From Leptonema illini DSM 21528 (GTDB taxonomy: Bacteria; Spirochaetota; Leptospiria; Leptospirales; Leptonemataceae), in NCBI RefSeq assembly GCF_000243335.1, contig NZ_JH597773.1, positions 1,261,989 to 1,325,988 on the forward strand: a stretch of DNA of 64,000 nucleotides, written 5' to 3'. A program made the translations under genes and the position numbers. This document shows positions 53,775-63,915 of this stretch, in pieces; the stretch's first letter is position 1; each line of letters starts with the position of its first letter. The notes under the pieces were generated by a model. That model was not told the DNA's origin. It saw only the letters and a list, made by a program, of their open reading frames with translations, and made no database searches.

Positions 53775-56678
53775 ATGAGGTCTTTGCGCAGACTGTTCCG
53801 ACAATTCGTCAAAGCTTTAAGGGGGACTCCGGAAGCAAGAGTTGAATTCCTGCCGCAGTGGACGATCCTGATAATTGCGCTTTCCATTATCGGTGTCGGT
53901 ATTCTTGCATTCTCTGTCTGGCAGCGAGGCGTGATTGAGCGTCAGGAACAGGAGCGGTTGAAAGCTCTCGTTCATATACTCGATGCAAATATTGCACAGA
54001 ACCTTGAAGCAAGCTCGCAGACCCTTGATAACCTGCGCGCAGATTTTCCACAGTGGCGTACGGTCGAGGATCGATATCGAGCGCGAAAGCGCATGGAGGC
54101 TCTTGCAGCGGCGATTCCAGGCATTCGAACGATCTTTGCTCTCGATAGATTCGGGAACGTTATAGCGACGAATCGAAAGGAGCTTGAGCATCAGAATTTT
54201 GTCTATCGCGAATATTTCCAGACACCTCGCGATAAAAAGATCGATCAACTGTATCTGTCGCGTCCGTTTCGCACGATCACGGGTATCTACTCCATGAACG
54301 TTACAAAACCGGTGTTCGATGCGAACGGCAATTTTGACGGCATCGTTTCGGCGACGCTCGATCCCGATTTCTTTAAGACTCAGTTGCATTCGGTTCTTTT
54401 AACAGAGGATATGTGGAGTTCGATCGCTCATGGCGAAGGAATCATCTTTCTGACGCTTCCCGATCGGCCGGAGTTAAGCGGGAAGAACATCGATGTGCCA
54501 GGATCATTCTTTACAAGGCACCGTGAATCGGGCCTGAAGACTTCGGTAATGACCGGAACCGTTTTTGTTACGGGCGAAGAACGCATGATGGCGCAGCAGT
54601 CCGTTTTTCCCGTATTCTCGGCTATTGATCGGCCGATGGCCGTTGCCGTCAGCCGGGACCTGCCCGCCATCTATGCCGCCTGGTCCAGGAATACGGGCGT
54701 TCTTGCCGTTGTTTATGCTTTGCTTGTTCTGCTTTCTTCATCGCTGCTGCTTTTCTATCAGTGCAGACAGATGCGTCATCTGGCCGATCGGCGTCGCATG
54801 GAGAAACTGGTACGGATTCGAGAGCACGATCTCTCTGCCATTCTCAACGCCATTCCGTCCATGGTCGGCTACTGGGATAAACGATTGCATAATCGATTCG
54901 GCAACCACGCATACAGCGATTGGTTTGGCATCACGCCCGAGCAGATGAAAGGCAGACATATAAAAGAGGTGATTGGCGAGCGGCTTTTCGAGATGAACCG
55001 CCCTTATATCGAAGCGGCCATGCGCGGAGAACTGCAAACCTTCGAGCGTGAGATCCCTCTGCCCGACGGATCGGATATTCGCTATTCGCTGGCCAGCTAT
55101 ATTCCGGATTGGGACGGAGAAAAGGTGATCGGCTTCTATGTGCTTGTCACTGATATCACCGAAGTAAAGAAGGCGCAGATAGCGGCCGCTGCGGCTAACC
55201 TTGCCAAAAGTCAGTTCCTTGCCAATATGAGTCACGAGATTCGAACGCCGATGAACGCTATAATCGGGCTTTCGGAGCTTCTGAATCGAACACAGCTTGA
55301 TGCGAGGCAATCCGACTACATACGCAAGATCGTCGGAGCATCGAAGGGCCTTCTTAATATTCTTAACGACATCCTTGATTATTCGAAGATCGAGGGCGGC
55401 TATGTTGAACTTGAATCGATCGAATTCCGAATGCAATCGGTACTGAACGGCGTAAGAGATATGTTTTCGCTCACCGCCGAACAGAAGGGCCTGAGGTTTG
55501 TCGTCGACGTAGATGGCGACATTCCTTCCGTTTTAGTTGGCGATCCGCTCAGGCTCGGTCAGGTGCTGAATAACCTTGTCGGTAACGCTATTAAGTTCAC
55601 AGAGAGAGGAGGCGTTCATCTTCATGCACGCTGCAAAGACCGTAACGATCAAACGGCCACGATTGAGTTCAGCGTCAGTGATACGGGTATCGGTATCTCA
55701 CCCGAAGAACAGAAGAAGCTCTTTCAATCATTCAGTCAGGCCGATAGCTCGACCACCCGTCGTTACGGTGGCACGGGACTCGGTCTTGCCATCAGCCGCC
55801 GGCTGGTTCAGCTTATGGAGTCAGATATCGAGCTGGTGAGTAACACCGGGCAGGGAAGCCTGTTTCGATTTACTGTAAGGTTCCCACTCGCCGAGGGAAT
55901 CAAAACCGTTGAGGCTCCGACCGGGCGGACGCTTCAAGGGAGGCATGTGCTGATCGTCGAGGATAACGAGATCAACCGTCAGATTCTTGACGAGCTGCTC
56001 TGTGACATGGGACTCTTTGTCGATACGGCGACAAACGGTCTTGAGGCCATCGCTCTCGTTGAAGAGAGCGGTAAAAGGTATGAAGCGGTCTTTATGGATC
56101 TGCGCATGCCACTGATGGACGGCCTTGAGGCGACGCGACGATTGCGAAAAGAACATACGGCCGATCGGCTACCGGTCATCGCCATTACTGCGACAGCAAA
56201 CGAAGAAGAGAGACAGGAATGCCTCGATGCCGGCATGAATGCCGTGGTCATGAAGCCCTTTGATATGGCCGAGATCCGATCCATTCTTGAACGTGTGCTG
56301 CATGCAGAGTCGTTTTCCGAATCGGGCGAAAGCGAGGCCCATCCAGATATTGAGCTATCTGGGTTTCATCTCGACAGAGCTCTTCAGAGGCTGGGAGGTA
56401 ATCGAAAGGCGTTGGTTTCTCTGCTTCACCTTTTTGCCGAGCAGTATGCCGGAGCGTCCGATACGATGCGCCGCCTCAGCGAACCCGGTCGACAGAACGA
56501 ACTCACAGAATTCGTGCACACACTTAAAGGCGTGGCCGGAAACCTTGCGGCGACGGATCTGTTTGAGGCCGCCTCAAAACTCGAAGCTTTAATAAAGGCC
56601 GGTCAGGAATACGATATCTCAGAGCTCGATGCGACGTTGCGTCACGCTCTCGCAGAGGTTGCCGCGCTTTCGAAGTGA
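53775..56678 (+). CDS. BarA-like hybrid kinase with Cache sensor and HPt
   Basis: The product is 967 residues. Two spans (about 29-50 and 300-325) enclose a periplasmic double-Cache sensor of about 250 residues. Next come PAS (about 345-470), HisKA with [16 protein letters not shown] (His487), HATPase_c (LVGNAIKFTERGGV; GTGLGLAISRRL), a receiver with VFMDLRMPLMDG (Asp775) and a C-terminal HPt with EFVHTLKGVAG (His915). It is thus a complete phosphorelay in one chain and needs an external receiver as output. Cache domains bind small ligands such as amino acids or carboxylates. Confidence 0.95.
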   Translation: MRSLRRLFRQFVKALRGTPEARVEFLPQWTILIIALSIIGVGILAFSVWQRGVIERQEQERLKALVHILDANIAQNLEASSQTLDNLRADFPQWRTVEDRYRARKRMEALAAAIPGIRTIFALDRFGNVIATNRKELEHQNFVYREYFQTPRDKKIDQLYLSRPFRTITGIYSMNVTKPVFDANGNFDGIVSATLDPDFFKTQLHSVLLTEDMWSSIAHGEGIIFLTLPDRPELSGKNIDVPGSFFTRHRESGLKTSVMTGTVFVTGEERMMAQQSVFPVFSAIDRPMAVAVSRDLPAIYAAWSRNTGVLAVVYALLVLLSSSLLLFYQCRQMRHLADRRRMEKLVRIREHDLSAILNAIPSMVGYWDKRLHNRFGNHAYSDWFGITPEQMKGRHIKEVIGERLFEMNRPYIEAAMRGELQTFEREIPLPDGSDIRYSLASYIPDWDGEKVIGFYVLVTDITEVKKAQIAAAAANLAKSQFLANMSHEIRTPMNAIIGLSELLNRTQLDARQSDYIRKIVGASKGLLNILNDILDYSKIEGGYVELESIEFRMQSVLNGVRDMFSLTAEQKGLRFVVDVDGDIPSVLVGDPLRLGQVLNNLVGNAIKFTERGGVHLHARCKDRNDQTATIEFSVSDTGIGISPEEQKKLFQSFSQADSSTTRRYGGTGLGLAISRRLVQLMESDIELVSNTGQGSLFRFTVRFPLAEGIKTVEAPTGRTLQGRHVLIVEDNEINRQILDELLCDMGLFVDTATNGLEAIALVEESGKRYEAVFMDLRMPLMDGLEATRRLRKEHTADRLPVIAITATANEEERQECLDAGMNAVVMKPFDMAEIRSILERVLHAESFSESGESEAHPDIELSGFHLDRALQRLGGNRKALVSLLHLFAEQYAGASDTMRRLSEPGRQNELTEFVHTLKGVAGNLAATDLFEAASKLEALIKAGQEYDISELDATLRHALAEVAALSK

Positions 56679-56717
56679 TATCCGGCTATCTCAACAGAGG
56701 TATCCGTGCCGTTATTG

Positions 56718-56742
56718 CCGTAAGGCGTCTGACGCCTTACGG
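56718..56742. terminator. perfect hairpin between convergent genes
   Basis: An 11-bp perfect stem CCGTAAGGCGT / ACGCCTTACGG has a 3-nt loop, located between the ends of the hybrid kinase and the enolase-superfamily gene. It lacks a T-run on both strands, so it may act as a bidirectional roadblock or message end protector rather than as a classic terminator. Confidence 0.5.
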
Positions 56743-56755
56743 TACGGTCGACACA

Positions 56756-57979
56756 TCAATTCGCGGCTTCTTTGCGCTTCTTGATTTCAAGGGCCGTTTT
56801 TAAACCCTTCTCTTTAATCACCTTCCACTTAAGACCGGACTCCGTTATCTTGAAGAATCGCTTCCCGTATTTTCGCAGCATCCTCTGGTCGATGGTGAAG
56901 CCAAGCCCTGGCTGTGTGAACGGCTTCAGGTAACCATTTTCGGGCAGAATCGGCGCAATGATACCATCGCGATACTGTGGAATCCAGGACGGCGGTTCAA
57001 ACGGATATTCGAGTGGAAGCATGTTTTCGGGGTCAGAGAGCACCATGTTCCAGTTTACATAGAAGCCGATGCCGTTTGTCCAGGTATGCGGAGTGTACAG
57101 GCGATCGTGTTTATGGCAGGCGTCGATGACCTGCTTCACCTGAGCGATGCCGCCGGCGAACATGGCGTCGGGTTGATAGATATCAAAGCAATCCTTCTCG
57201 AACATGATCTTGATCTCATCCCATCCGTAGTTCAGCTCGGCGCCAGAGATCTTAACACGCGAATATTTCTTTAAAGCGGCATTGCCATCGTAATCGCGCG
57301 AATCAAGCGGCTCTTCAAGCCATTGAATGGCGTTATCGTAGCAGGCGTCACTGAATCGTTTCGCTCTATCAAGATCCCAAGCCGGCACTTTATCGACGAT
57401 GCTGACAAGCCATCCCTGATTGGCGTCTACGCCGAGAGAGAAATCTCCGACGCGTTTGCGAATCGTCTCGATCAGAGCGATGTCGTCTTTGAGTTCGTGA
57501 TTCTTTACGCGAAGCTTCGCCGTGCGGTAGCCCATCTCTTTGATACGCAGGATCTCTTCGGCCCGCTTTTCAGCGGGATGCATTTCTCCCGTCGAGCAGT
57601 AGACCTCGATCGGCCGTGCCTTTCCGCCGAGCAGCTCGTAGACGGGCTTACCTTCTTTCTTGCCGATGATATCCCAGCAGGCGGGCTCAATCCAGAAGTT
57701 GCGCCATCCGAGGATGCCGGCCTGCTTGAGAAGGGCCTGCACGCGGTCGATGTCGGTCGGATCTGATCCGAGCAGATAGCCGCCCAGAAGATCACCCAGG
57801 CCTTCGCGCTCCGTTCCCATCGCAGCTCCGGCGGAATAGCCCTCAATGCCTTCGTCGGTCACGATCTTGATCAGAGTAAACCTGTTGTGCGTCTGCGGAT
57901 ATCCTGGAATCCACGTCGGCCAGAACGTTTCCTTGAGCGGTATGGAAACATGATACAGTTCAATTGCCGTAATTTTCAT
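56756..57979 (-). CDS. enolase-superfamily (MR/MLE) sugar-acid dehydratase-like enzyme
   Basis: The product is 407 residues. The capping domain starts MKITAIELYHVSIPLKETFW. The barrel has a catalytic Lys in TAKLRVKN (K-x-R rather than K-x-K), metal ligands in LGVDANQGW (Asp), WLEEPLD (Glu) and ISGAELNYG (Glu), and a His in TPHTWTNGIG. This set suits an acid-sugar dehydratase more than a racemase; the substrate is unknown. GGGGAG stands just before ATG 57979. A GntR gene is divergent, with an operator 31 bp upstream, so expression is probably substrate-induced. Confidence 0.9.
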   Translation of the reverse strand: MKITAIELYHVSIPLKETFWPTWIPGYPQTHNRFTLIKIVTDEGIEGYSAGAAMGTEREGLGDLLGGYLLGSDPTDIDRVQALLKQAGILGWRNFWIEPACWDIIGKKEGKPVYELLGGKARPIEVYCSTGEMHPAEKRAEEILRIKEMGYRTAKLRVKNHELKDDIALIETIRKRVGDFSLGVDANQGWLVSIVDKVPAWDLDRAKRFSDACYDNAIQWLEEPLDSRDYDGNAALKKYSRVKISGAELNYGWDEIKIMFEKDCFDIYQPDAMFAGGIAQVKQVIDACHKHDRLYTPHTWTNGIGFYVNWNMVLSDPENMLPLEYPFEPPSWIPQYRDGIIAPILPENGYLKPFTQPGLGFTIDQRMLRKYGKRFFKITESGLKWKVIKEKGLKTALEIKKRKEAAN

Positions 57980-58009
57980 AAACTCCCCCTGTTTGCCTGT
58001 TATTGTAAC

Positions 58010-58020
58010 TGGTTATACCA
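58010..58020. promoter_or_regulatory. GntR/FadR-type operator
   Basis: The perfect palindrome TGGT-TAT-ACCA, with further symmetry of AA and TT outside it, matches the TGGTnnnACCA pattern bound by FadR-subfamily GntR regulators. It lies between the divergent enolase-superfamily gene (31 bp from its ATG) and the GntR gene (72 bp), placed to control both. Confidence 0.7.
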
Positions 58021-58091
58021 ATTTTTGCGCGCCTGATCGGGCCTGTCAACTTTTTCAGTTGCCCGGAAATCGGACTTTCGTTCCCTATTCT

Positions 58092-58805
58092 ATGACTTTA
58101 GCGGATCGCATCTTTGAAGGGATGCGTAATGACATCGTGCTTGGTGTTTACCCCGTTCATTCGAGGCTGCCCTCTGAACGAGATCTTGTTGAGAAATACA
58201 ATGCCAGTCGGTTCGCCGTGCGAGAAGCGATCTCGCGGCTCATACAATCGGGTTTTGTAATCACGCAGCCGCAGAGCGGAACCTACGTTGTCGATTTTGT
58301 TCACGAAGGTTCGATAGAGACGCTTGTTCAGGTGTTGCGCATCCGTCGCACGATTGATGCAGAGACGATGAAATCGCTGATGCAGTTTCGATTGCAGACC
58401 GAAAGCCAGGCGGCCGCTGATGCGGCGCGTCATATTCAGGACAGTGACATCGAGTATCTGACCGACATTCTACGACGGAAGAGAGAGAATGCAGCAAGTG
58501 TTGAAAAACTTGTTGAAGCTGACTATCTGTTCCATCATCGCATCATCTTGCTTTCGGGGAACAGAATCACGCAGCTCATCTTTAAGTCCTTTCAGCCGGT
58601 TTATATGTTCTTTACCGAGTTCTTCTATTCACTGGATGATGCGGCGGCAAGCTCGCTACGCCTGAATGAAAAACTGCTTCGTGCTCTGACCGTGCGCGAC
58701 GCCGCCGGTGCAGGTAAGGCGATGACCGAGATTCTTAAAAACGGCGAGCGAAAGGTTTTAGCGGCCATTAAAAGAACCGGTAGTAAAGAGCTCTATTTGC
58801 CGTAA
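58092..58805 (+). CDS. GntR-family regulator, FadR subfamily
   Basis: The product is 237 residues from ATG 58092; the longer in-frame version lacks homology at the front. N-terminal winged helix: ADRIFEGMRNDIVLGVYP, then LPSERDLVEKYNASRFAVRE and SGTYVVDF. The C-terminal part is an all-helical FCD/FadR-like effector domain with FHHRIILLSGNRITQLI. It probably responds to the substrate or product of the divergent enolase-superfamily enzyme and binds the TGGTTATACCA site. The chemoreceptor fusion gene follows 65 bp later on the same strand. Confidence 0.9.
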   Translation: MTLADRIFEGMRNDIVLGVYPVHSRLPSERDLVEKYNASRFAVREAISRLIQSGFVITQPQSGTYVVDFVHEGSIETLVQVLRIRRTIDAETMKSLMQFRLQTESQAAADAARHIQDSDIEYLTDILRRKRENAASVEKLVEADYLFHHRIILLSGNRITQLIFKSFQPVYMFFTEFFYSLDDAAASSLRLNEKLLRALTVRDAAGAGKAMTEILKNGERKVLAAIKRTGSKELYLP

Positions 58806-58870
58806 TAATTTTGGATGCCAGCGAAAACGTGCAGGAAATAATGAGTCAGGGAAGATAAGGGAAGTAAACA

Positions 58871-61549
58871 ATGGTTCTATGGTATGTAATCGCGGGCGTG
58901 ATCGCTCTCATCGGTCTCGGTATTGATCTCCTGGGATACTGGCATCCCGAATTACTGCCCGCCTATCAATGGTTGATCGCCCGGGCGAGCATTGTCGGTC
59001 TTTTGATACTGGTTGCCGTTATCCTTTTGAATAGGTTTCGTAGAAACGAGCGAAAGAATATAAATCGAATCAAAGATCTTCGTACCACGGCAAGTCGGCT
59101 CGAAAGCTATGTCGGTAGCCTTGTACAGGATGTCGGTATCATACAGGAGGCGATCAAGCATCAGATCAACAGCGTCATTGATGTTCAGGAAAGTCTTGCC
59201 GAGTTAAACAATCTGGCCTTGCAGGCCGTAGATCAGGTCAGCGACCAGGCGGGCTCTACGGAACAGACATCGGCCGCCATTCAATCCGTAACCGACACGA
59301 TTTTTGAAGTCGTCCGTAATGCCGGCGCAACTTCGGATAACGCAAAGAGCATGAGCGAACGTGCGGCTCGCGGCGGCGAGTTGATGGAAAGGAATCGTGT
59401 CGATGTGGCATCGATCATATCCGTTTTTGCAAGCATTCAGGATCAGATCACGAAACTGGAGGGCTCCATCGAGAAGGTGGGGCAGATCACCGAAGTCATC
59501 GACGACATTTCAGATCAGACGAATCTGCTTTCGCTTAACGCCGCTATCGAGGCGGCCCGCGCAGGCGAATCAGGCAGGGGGTTTGCCGTAGTTGCCGATG
59601 AAGTGAAAAAACTGGCCGAGAAATCTCAGACCTCTACGCGCGCCATACACGATCTGATACAGAGCACACGGCAGGAGATGAAGAATCTCTCAGGCGAGGT
59701 GCAGAATGCCAGTGCAAACATCAATAGCGCCGTTGAAAGCGCGAAGGAGATGGTCGGAACTCTGCACTCTATAGCCGAATCCGTGCATTCCACGACCGAC
59801 AATATCGAATATATTTCAAAAGCCATGGAGCGACATGCAAGCACCATGGAAGAGATCACGGGCGCCGTGCAGAACATCGCCACCGGAGGCGGTCATATCA
59901 AAGAGCTTTCGGATCGACAGGTGGAGAATCTCAAGAAGATCATCTCGAAGCTGGATCGTTCTTACCGTCTTTCTCTTGAGGCATCCGAATCTGTTAACAA
60001 GATTTCGGTGAACTCCGAGGAGCTCAAGGACATCGTTCTTAAAACAAGAACCGATGTTGTGAGGATTGCAGAACAGAACAAAGAGGAGCAGCGGCGAAAA
60101 GGCGAGGTTACTGTCACCATGTTTTCGGGCGATGTGCCGGCTCTGAGCACGTTCTGTCCGTCTTTTGATCCGGATTCCTTTTCATTGAAAAGCCAGATCT
60201 ATGACGGTCTGATTCATTGCGATCTTGAGGGCAACATGGTACCCGGCCTGGCCACTGCATGGACACAGCTTGATGATCGCACGATCGAATTCAAGCTGCG
60301 GAAGGGCGTACGTTTTCACGATGGCAGCCCGTTCACGGCAGAAGATGTTAAATTTACTCTGAAAACCGTTCTTGATCCGAAAGTGGGCAGCGGGACCGCA
60401 TGGATTATGTCGGTCATCCGTGACGTGCAGGTCCTTGATCCGTTTACGGTGCGAGTGCGTACATCTGAACCTGATGGCATGCTTCTTCGTAGGTTAACTC
60501 TCTTTGGATTGATCAGCTCGAAAGACTATGTCAGTAAAGTCGGTCTTGAAAAGGCGCTGATGCATCCTGTCGGCACCGGACCGTTTCAATTTGTTTCGCA
60601 TACCCCCGGGCAGGAGTATTTGCTTCGAAGAAATGCATCGTACTGGAGACGTGGAGTTCCTTCATACTCGTTTCTGCGTATTAAGATCCTTCCGGAGCGG
60701 CGGTGGGCGGATGCTCTGCTTTCAGGCGATGTCGATATTGCCCCCTATCTTTCAGGCAGCAAAGAAGGGCTCTTTGCCGCCTCAGAAGAGGCGATCATTG
60801 AGAAGCGGCTTGTTCTTCAAAGCCCGTGGGTGTTTATGAAAAATCAGGGCCCTCTTGCCGACGTGCGCGTGCGCCGTGCCCTGAATCATGCCATTGATCG
60901 CAAAGCTCTGATTCAGTCCGTGGAAAACGGAAACGGCGAGCCTCTGGCGTCTCTCGGGCTAAAAGGAAGTTTCGGCGCCAGTGAAGAACTTCAGCCTTAC
61001 CCTTATGATCTGAGGCTGGCGCGCAAGCTGATGCAAGAGGCGGGCTTTGAAGAGGGCTTTTCTCTTAAAGCCATCGCCTCGGACGTGACCGAGGGCGTTG
61101 CCCGTACCATACAGGAGCAGCTACATACGATTTCCGTCGACCTGGATATCGAAGTCGTCTCAAGGCCGGAGTGGGCCCGTCGTGTTGTCGTCGGCAAGAT
61201 AACAGGCCATCCCTATGAAGGGGACATGGCTTTCAATATGGTGGATAATCCCATCTATACGACGGCTTTTCATGCCGGTCTCCTTCTGTCATCCGGCGGT
61301 CTTTTTTCTCTATTGAACGATCCTGAATATGACCGTCGCTATCAGGCGGTCATGAAGCTGACAGATGCGCAGGCGCATAGAAGGGCGCTGGCCGACCTTG
61401 ACCGATTTGTGCACGAGAATGCTCTCATGCTCTTCACATATCAGCAGATCCGCACGGTGGGCATGTCAAAGAAGATACAGATCCCGGGCATTCCCGTAAA
61501 TGGCCATGTGGATTTCCTTATGCTCAGCGATATTCAAAAGAGGAAATAG
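58871..61549 (+). CDS. methyl-accepting chemoreceptor fused to an SBP family 5 domain
   Basis: The product is 892 residues in one intact frame, with GGGAAG before ATG 58871. Two spans (about 1-21 and 33-54) are joined by a loop of about 12 residues, so there is no periplasmic sensor. A basic stretch after span 2 puts the rest in the cytoplasm. The methyl-accepting domain (about 60-370) has the conserved tip [20 protein letters not shown] at about 209 and [15 protein letters not shown]; there is no HAMP. A coiled linker leads at about 411 to a complete OppA/DppA-type (SBP_bac_5) domain of about 480 residues, with [20 protein letters not shown] and [13 protein letters not shown]. Binding proteins of this type are normally periplasmic; here it should be cytoplasmic. 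I infer an intracellular ligand sensor for chemotaxis. It lies behind the GntR gene. Confidence 0.92.
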   Translation: MVLWYVIAGVIALIGLGIDLLGYWHPELLPAYQWLIARASIVGLLILVAVILLNRFRRNERKNINRIKDLRTTASRLESYVGSLVQDVGIIQEAIKHQINSVIDVQESLAELNNLALQAVDQVSDQAGSTEQTSAAIQSVTDTIFEVVRNAGATSDNAKSMSERAARGGELMERNRVDVASIISVFASIQDQITKLEGSIEKVGQITEVIDDISDQTNLLSLNAAIEAARAGESGRGFAVVADEVKKLAEKSQTSTRAIHDLIQSTRQEMKNLSGEVQNASANINSAVESAKEMVGTLHSIAESVHSTTDNIEYISKAMERHASTMEEITGAVQNIATGGGHIKELSDRQVENLKKIISKLDRSYRLSLEASESVNKISVNSEELKDIVLKTRTDVVRIAEQNKEEQRRKGEVTVTMFSGDVPALSTFCPSFDPDSFSLKSQIYDGLIHCDLEGNMVPGLATAWTQLDDRTIEFKLRKGVRFHDGSPFTAEDVKFTLKTVLDPKVGSGTAWIMSVIRDVQVLDPFTVRVRTSEPDGMLLRRLTLFGLISSKDYVSKVGLEKALMHPVGTGPFQFVSHTPGQEYLLRRNASYWRRGVPSYSFLRIKILPERRWADALLSGDVDIAPYLSGSKEGLFAASEEAIIEKRLVLQSPWVFMKNQGPLADVRVRRALNHAIDRKALIQSVENGNGEPLASLGLKGSFGASEELQPYPYDLRLARKLMQEAGFEEGFSLKAIASDVTEGVARTIQEQLHTISVDLDIEVVSRPEWARRVVVGKITGHPYEGDMAFNMVDNPIYTTAFHAGLLLSSGGLFSLLNDPEYDRRYQAVMKLTDAQAHRRALADLDRFVHENALMLFTYQQIRTVGMSKKIQIPGIPVNGHVDFLMLSDIQKRK

Positions 61550-61573
61550 AGATGCGGACTTCATTCAAGAATC

Positions 61574-63904
61574 CTACCTGATTCCTGGATCATAGAGGAT
61601 GCGGGCTGCATGATAGTGCAGATAGTTCTCATAGGTCTTACGCACGTAGTTGCGGCTTTCTTCTACGGGTAATACCTCGAGAAAATAGTTGAAGTCGCCT
61701 CTGTAGTATTGCCGCTTCCATTTGCGCATATTGCCCGGGCCGCCGTTATACGAGATCGACGCCCAGCGAAAGTCGCGGTCGCTGGAGCGCATCAGATCCG
61801 AAAAGAACTTCGTACCGAGCTTGATGGACGTTTCGGGATCGGTCAGATCGTATTCTTTGATCCCCATGCGCCCGGCAAGCCAGGCGCCGGTTTTCGGCAT
61901 GATCTGCATCAGACCGAGAGCGCCCGAGCGGCTTTCGGCGACCTCGCGGAACATACTCTCCTGACGCATGAGACCGTAGATCATATCTTCGTGCATGCCG
62001 TAGTCGCGCGCATAACGCTGCACCACGCTACGGTAGGGTCGCGGATAAAGGGCCTCAAGCAGGCGAGGCGGCAGTACAAACGGATCTTCGGGAATGTTCA
62101 GCTTTCGCAGCAGCGTGCGAAGATAATAGACCTCGACGAATCGATTACGGCTCTGGATGCCGGCAGCAACGAGGCTTTTCAGATAATCGACGTCGGGCAG
62201 ATCGCCGTATTTCTCTTTGAAATAGGCGAAGCCGAGAGTGAATTCACCAAGAGCAAGGATCTCGACGATCTCGTTATCCACCGGCCTGCCGTCCATGTAC
62301 AGCTCTTTAGAGAGACGGACGGCGTCCTGATTGTAGTATCCGTACAGGCTCTTACGAGAAAGGAAGCGCAGGGCGTCGTCGTTGCCTCCATGCGCCGAAA
62401 TCCAGCGATAGTAGCCGTCGACGCCTGAAACGTTATTCCAGTCCGCCTCATAACCCTTCGTCGTGGATTTATCCCAGAAGGGAACGGAGTAATAGGAGCC
62501 CGGCGCATAACGATAAAAGTTCTCGGCCAGCTCTTTCGCTCGCCCCGGATACTTCTCGGTATAATATCTCCAGAGCCAGTAAACGAAGCGACCGCTTCCG
62601 GGCTGTTTGGGCAGCTTAGTTGCCGCCGTTTCCCAATGTCGCTGATCGGCCCAGCGAATCTGCTCGGGATGATCGCCGATCAGAAAGTTGATGAGCCGAT
62701 CATGCACATGAATGTCGGAGTGATGGACGACGAGGTATTCAAGCAGCTCGTTAAAATATACCTCGCGATTCCCGGTCTCAAGCAGTTCAAGGTAGGCCTT
62801 CCAGAGCCCGCTGTGATAGAGCCGCGTATGGGCGAACTGTTGCAGCAGATCGAGGGCGACGGCTCTGTTCTTCTTTTTTGCCAGCTCGTCCACCCAGAGC
62901 TTGAGCACGTCCGCTTCGCGCGAAAGGTACGTATAACCGCGGGCGGCAAGGTCTTTCAGATACCGCTCCTGATTCGATCGAATCAGATACATGCCGTCCT
63001 GCCGGATCGTATCGGCCGATGTGGTGGCGATCAGCGTCGTCGGAGAGATACCGATGCGGGCGACAGGAATCTGATCATAAAACTGAACGGCCGAGCGTCG
63101 CTCCCAATCTGTCAGGCCGGGCGTCGCCGGATAATCAGGAGCGACGGCCGTCAGATCTTTATGAATGGCGCGAAGAAGCCAGGAGGCATTGGTGTCTGAC
63201 GCTGCTTTGATATAAGAGTCGATGGCTTCCTGCTTTCGGTTCAGGCCGGCGTAGATCTTTCCGCGGGCATGGTAGACCGACCCGCCTGTGATCGATGTGT
63301 TGCGCTGCATGTGAGCGTGGGCGCGGTCGAGCTGACGCAGATTGAAAAGCGCAAGCAACGTATCGGCAAAGATGCGTCGGGTAACGGGATTGTCGCGCGA
63401 AAGATCGGCCTGAAGCAGAATGCCTGCGCGCAGTCGCGTATCACGCAGTTTCTCGGCGAGCTCGCCGGCACGCATGACGGCAAGATTACGAAGTATGCCG
63501 CGGCCGTTTGCACGACCCGATTCGACGCAGACCGTCAGATCGCTTCCACAAAAAAGCCCAGCAGCGCGCAGATATTCGGCGATGACGGCCTTCGTCTGCT
63601 CGGGATCGGGATTGCGAAGCAGACGCTTTTCCTCTTCTGTCGCTCTTGCCAGGGCATAACGCTGCGCCGGATCGGACGGCGTGCGATTGCGGAACTGACT
63701 GATGATCGTCGACCACCGGCCGGAGCGAACGAGATCGTAGATCTCCACATTGAGCGGATGGGCCGAAAGCGACGAACAAACGGGAAGCAGGCTTATAAGA
63801 GCAACAAGATATAAAGGCCGACTTTTCGACGAGAAGGCCGAATAAATCAACTTCACAGGATGATTCTTAGAAATAGTATTGCTTTTCTCGATTTTTCTCT
63901 TCAC
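61574..63904 (-). CDS. Slt70-like soluble lytic transglycosylase
   Basis: The product is about 776 residues from GTG 63904, which has GGAG six bases upstream; a second GTG at about 63858 would also give a signal peptide (SRPLYLVALISLLPVCSSLSA). The long middle is a helical superhelix of TPR-like hairpins (DPAQRYALARATEEEKRLL), as in Slt70. The C-terminal SLT domain has LMRQESMFREVAESRSGALG with catalytic Glu649, LMQIMPKTG and ISYNGGPGNMRKW. It cleaves peptidoglycan to 1,6-anhydro products in the periplasm. It is convergent with the chemoreceptor gene. Confidence 0.92.
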   Translation of the reverse strand: MKRKIEKSNTISKNHPVKLIYSAFSSKSRPLYLVALISLLPVCSSLSAHPLNVEIYDLVRSGRWSTIISQFRNRTPSDPAQRYALARATEEEKRLLRNPDPEQTKAVIAEYLRAAGLFCGSDLTVCVESGRANGRGILRNLAVMRAGELAEKLRDTRLRAGILLQADLSRDNPVTRRIFADTLLALFNLRQLDRAHAHMQRNTSITGGSVYHARGKIYAGLNRKQEAIDSYIKAASDTNASWLLRAIHKDLTAVAPDYPATPGLTDWERRSAVQFYDQIPVARIGISPTTLIATTSADTIRQDGMYLIRSNQERYLKDLAARGYTYLSREADVLKLWVDELAKKKNRAVALDLLQQFAHTRLYHSGLWKAYLELLETGNREVYFNELLEYLVVHHSDIHVHDRLINFLIGDHPEQIRWADQRHWETAATKLPKQPGSGRFVYWLWRYYTEKYPGRAKELAENFYRYAPGSYYSVPFWDKSTTKGYEADWNNVSGVDGYYRWISAHGGNDDALRFLSRKSLYGYYNQDAVRLSKELYMDGRPVDNEIVEILALGEFTLGFAYFKEKYGDLPDVDYLKSLVAAGIQSRNRFVEVYYLRTLLRKLNIPEDPFVLPPRLLEALYPRPYRSVVQRYARDYGMHEDMIYGLMRQESMFREVAESRSGALGLMQIMPKTGAWLAGRMGIKEYDLTDPETSIKLGTKFFSDLMRSSDRDFRWASISYNGGPGNMRKWKRQYYRGDFNYFLEVLPVEESRNYVRKTYENYLHYHAARILYDPGIR

Positions 63905-63915
63905 ATGGATCTCCG

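Noticed and set aside
58048-58062. CAACTTTTTCAGTTG inverted repeat as a second GntR operator
   Set aside because: It does not fit the TGGTnnnACCA pattern and has only five-base arms; the TGGTTATACCA site is much better.
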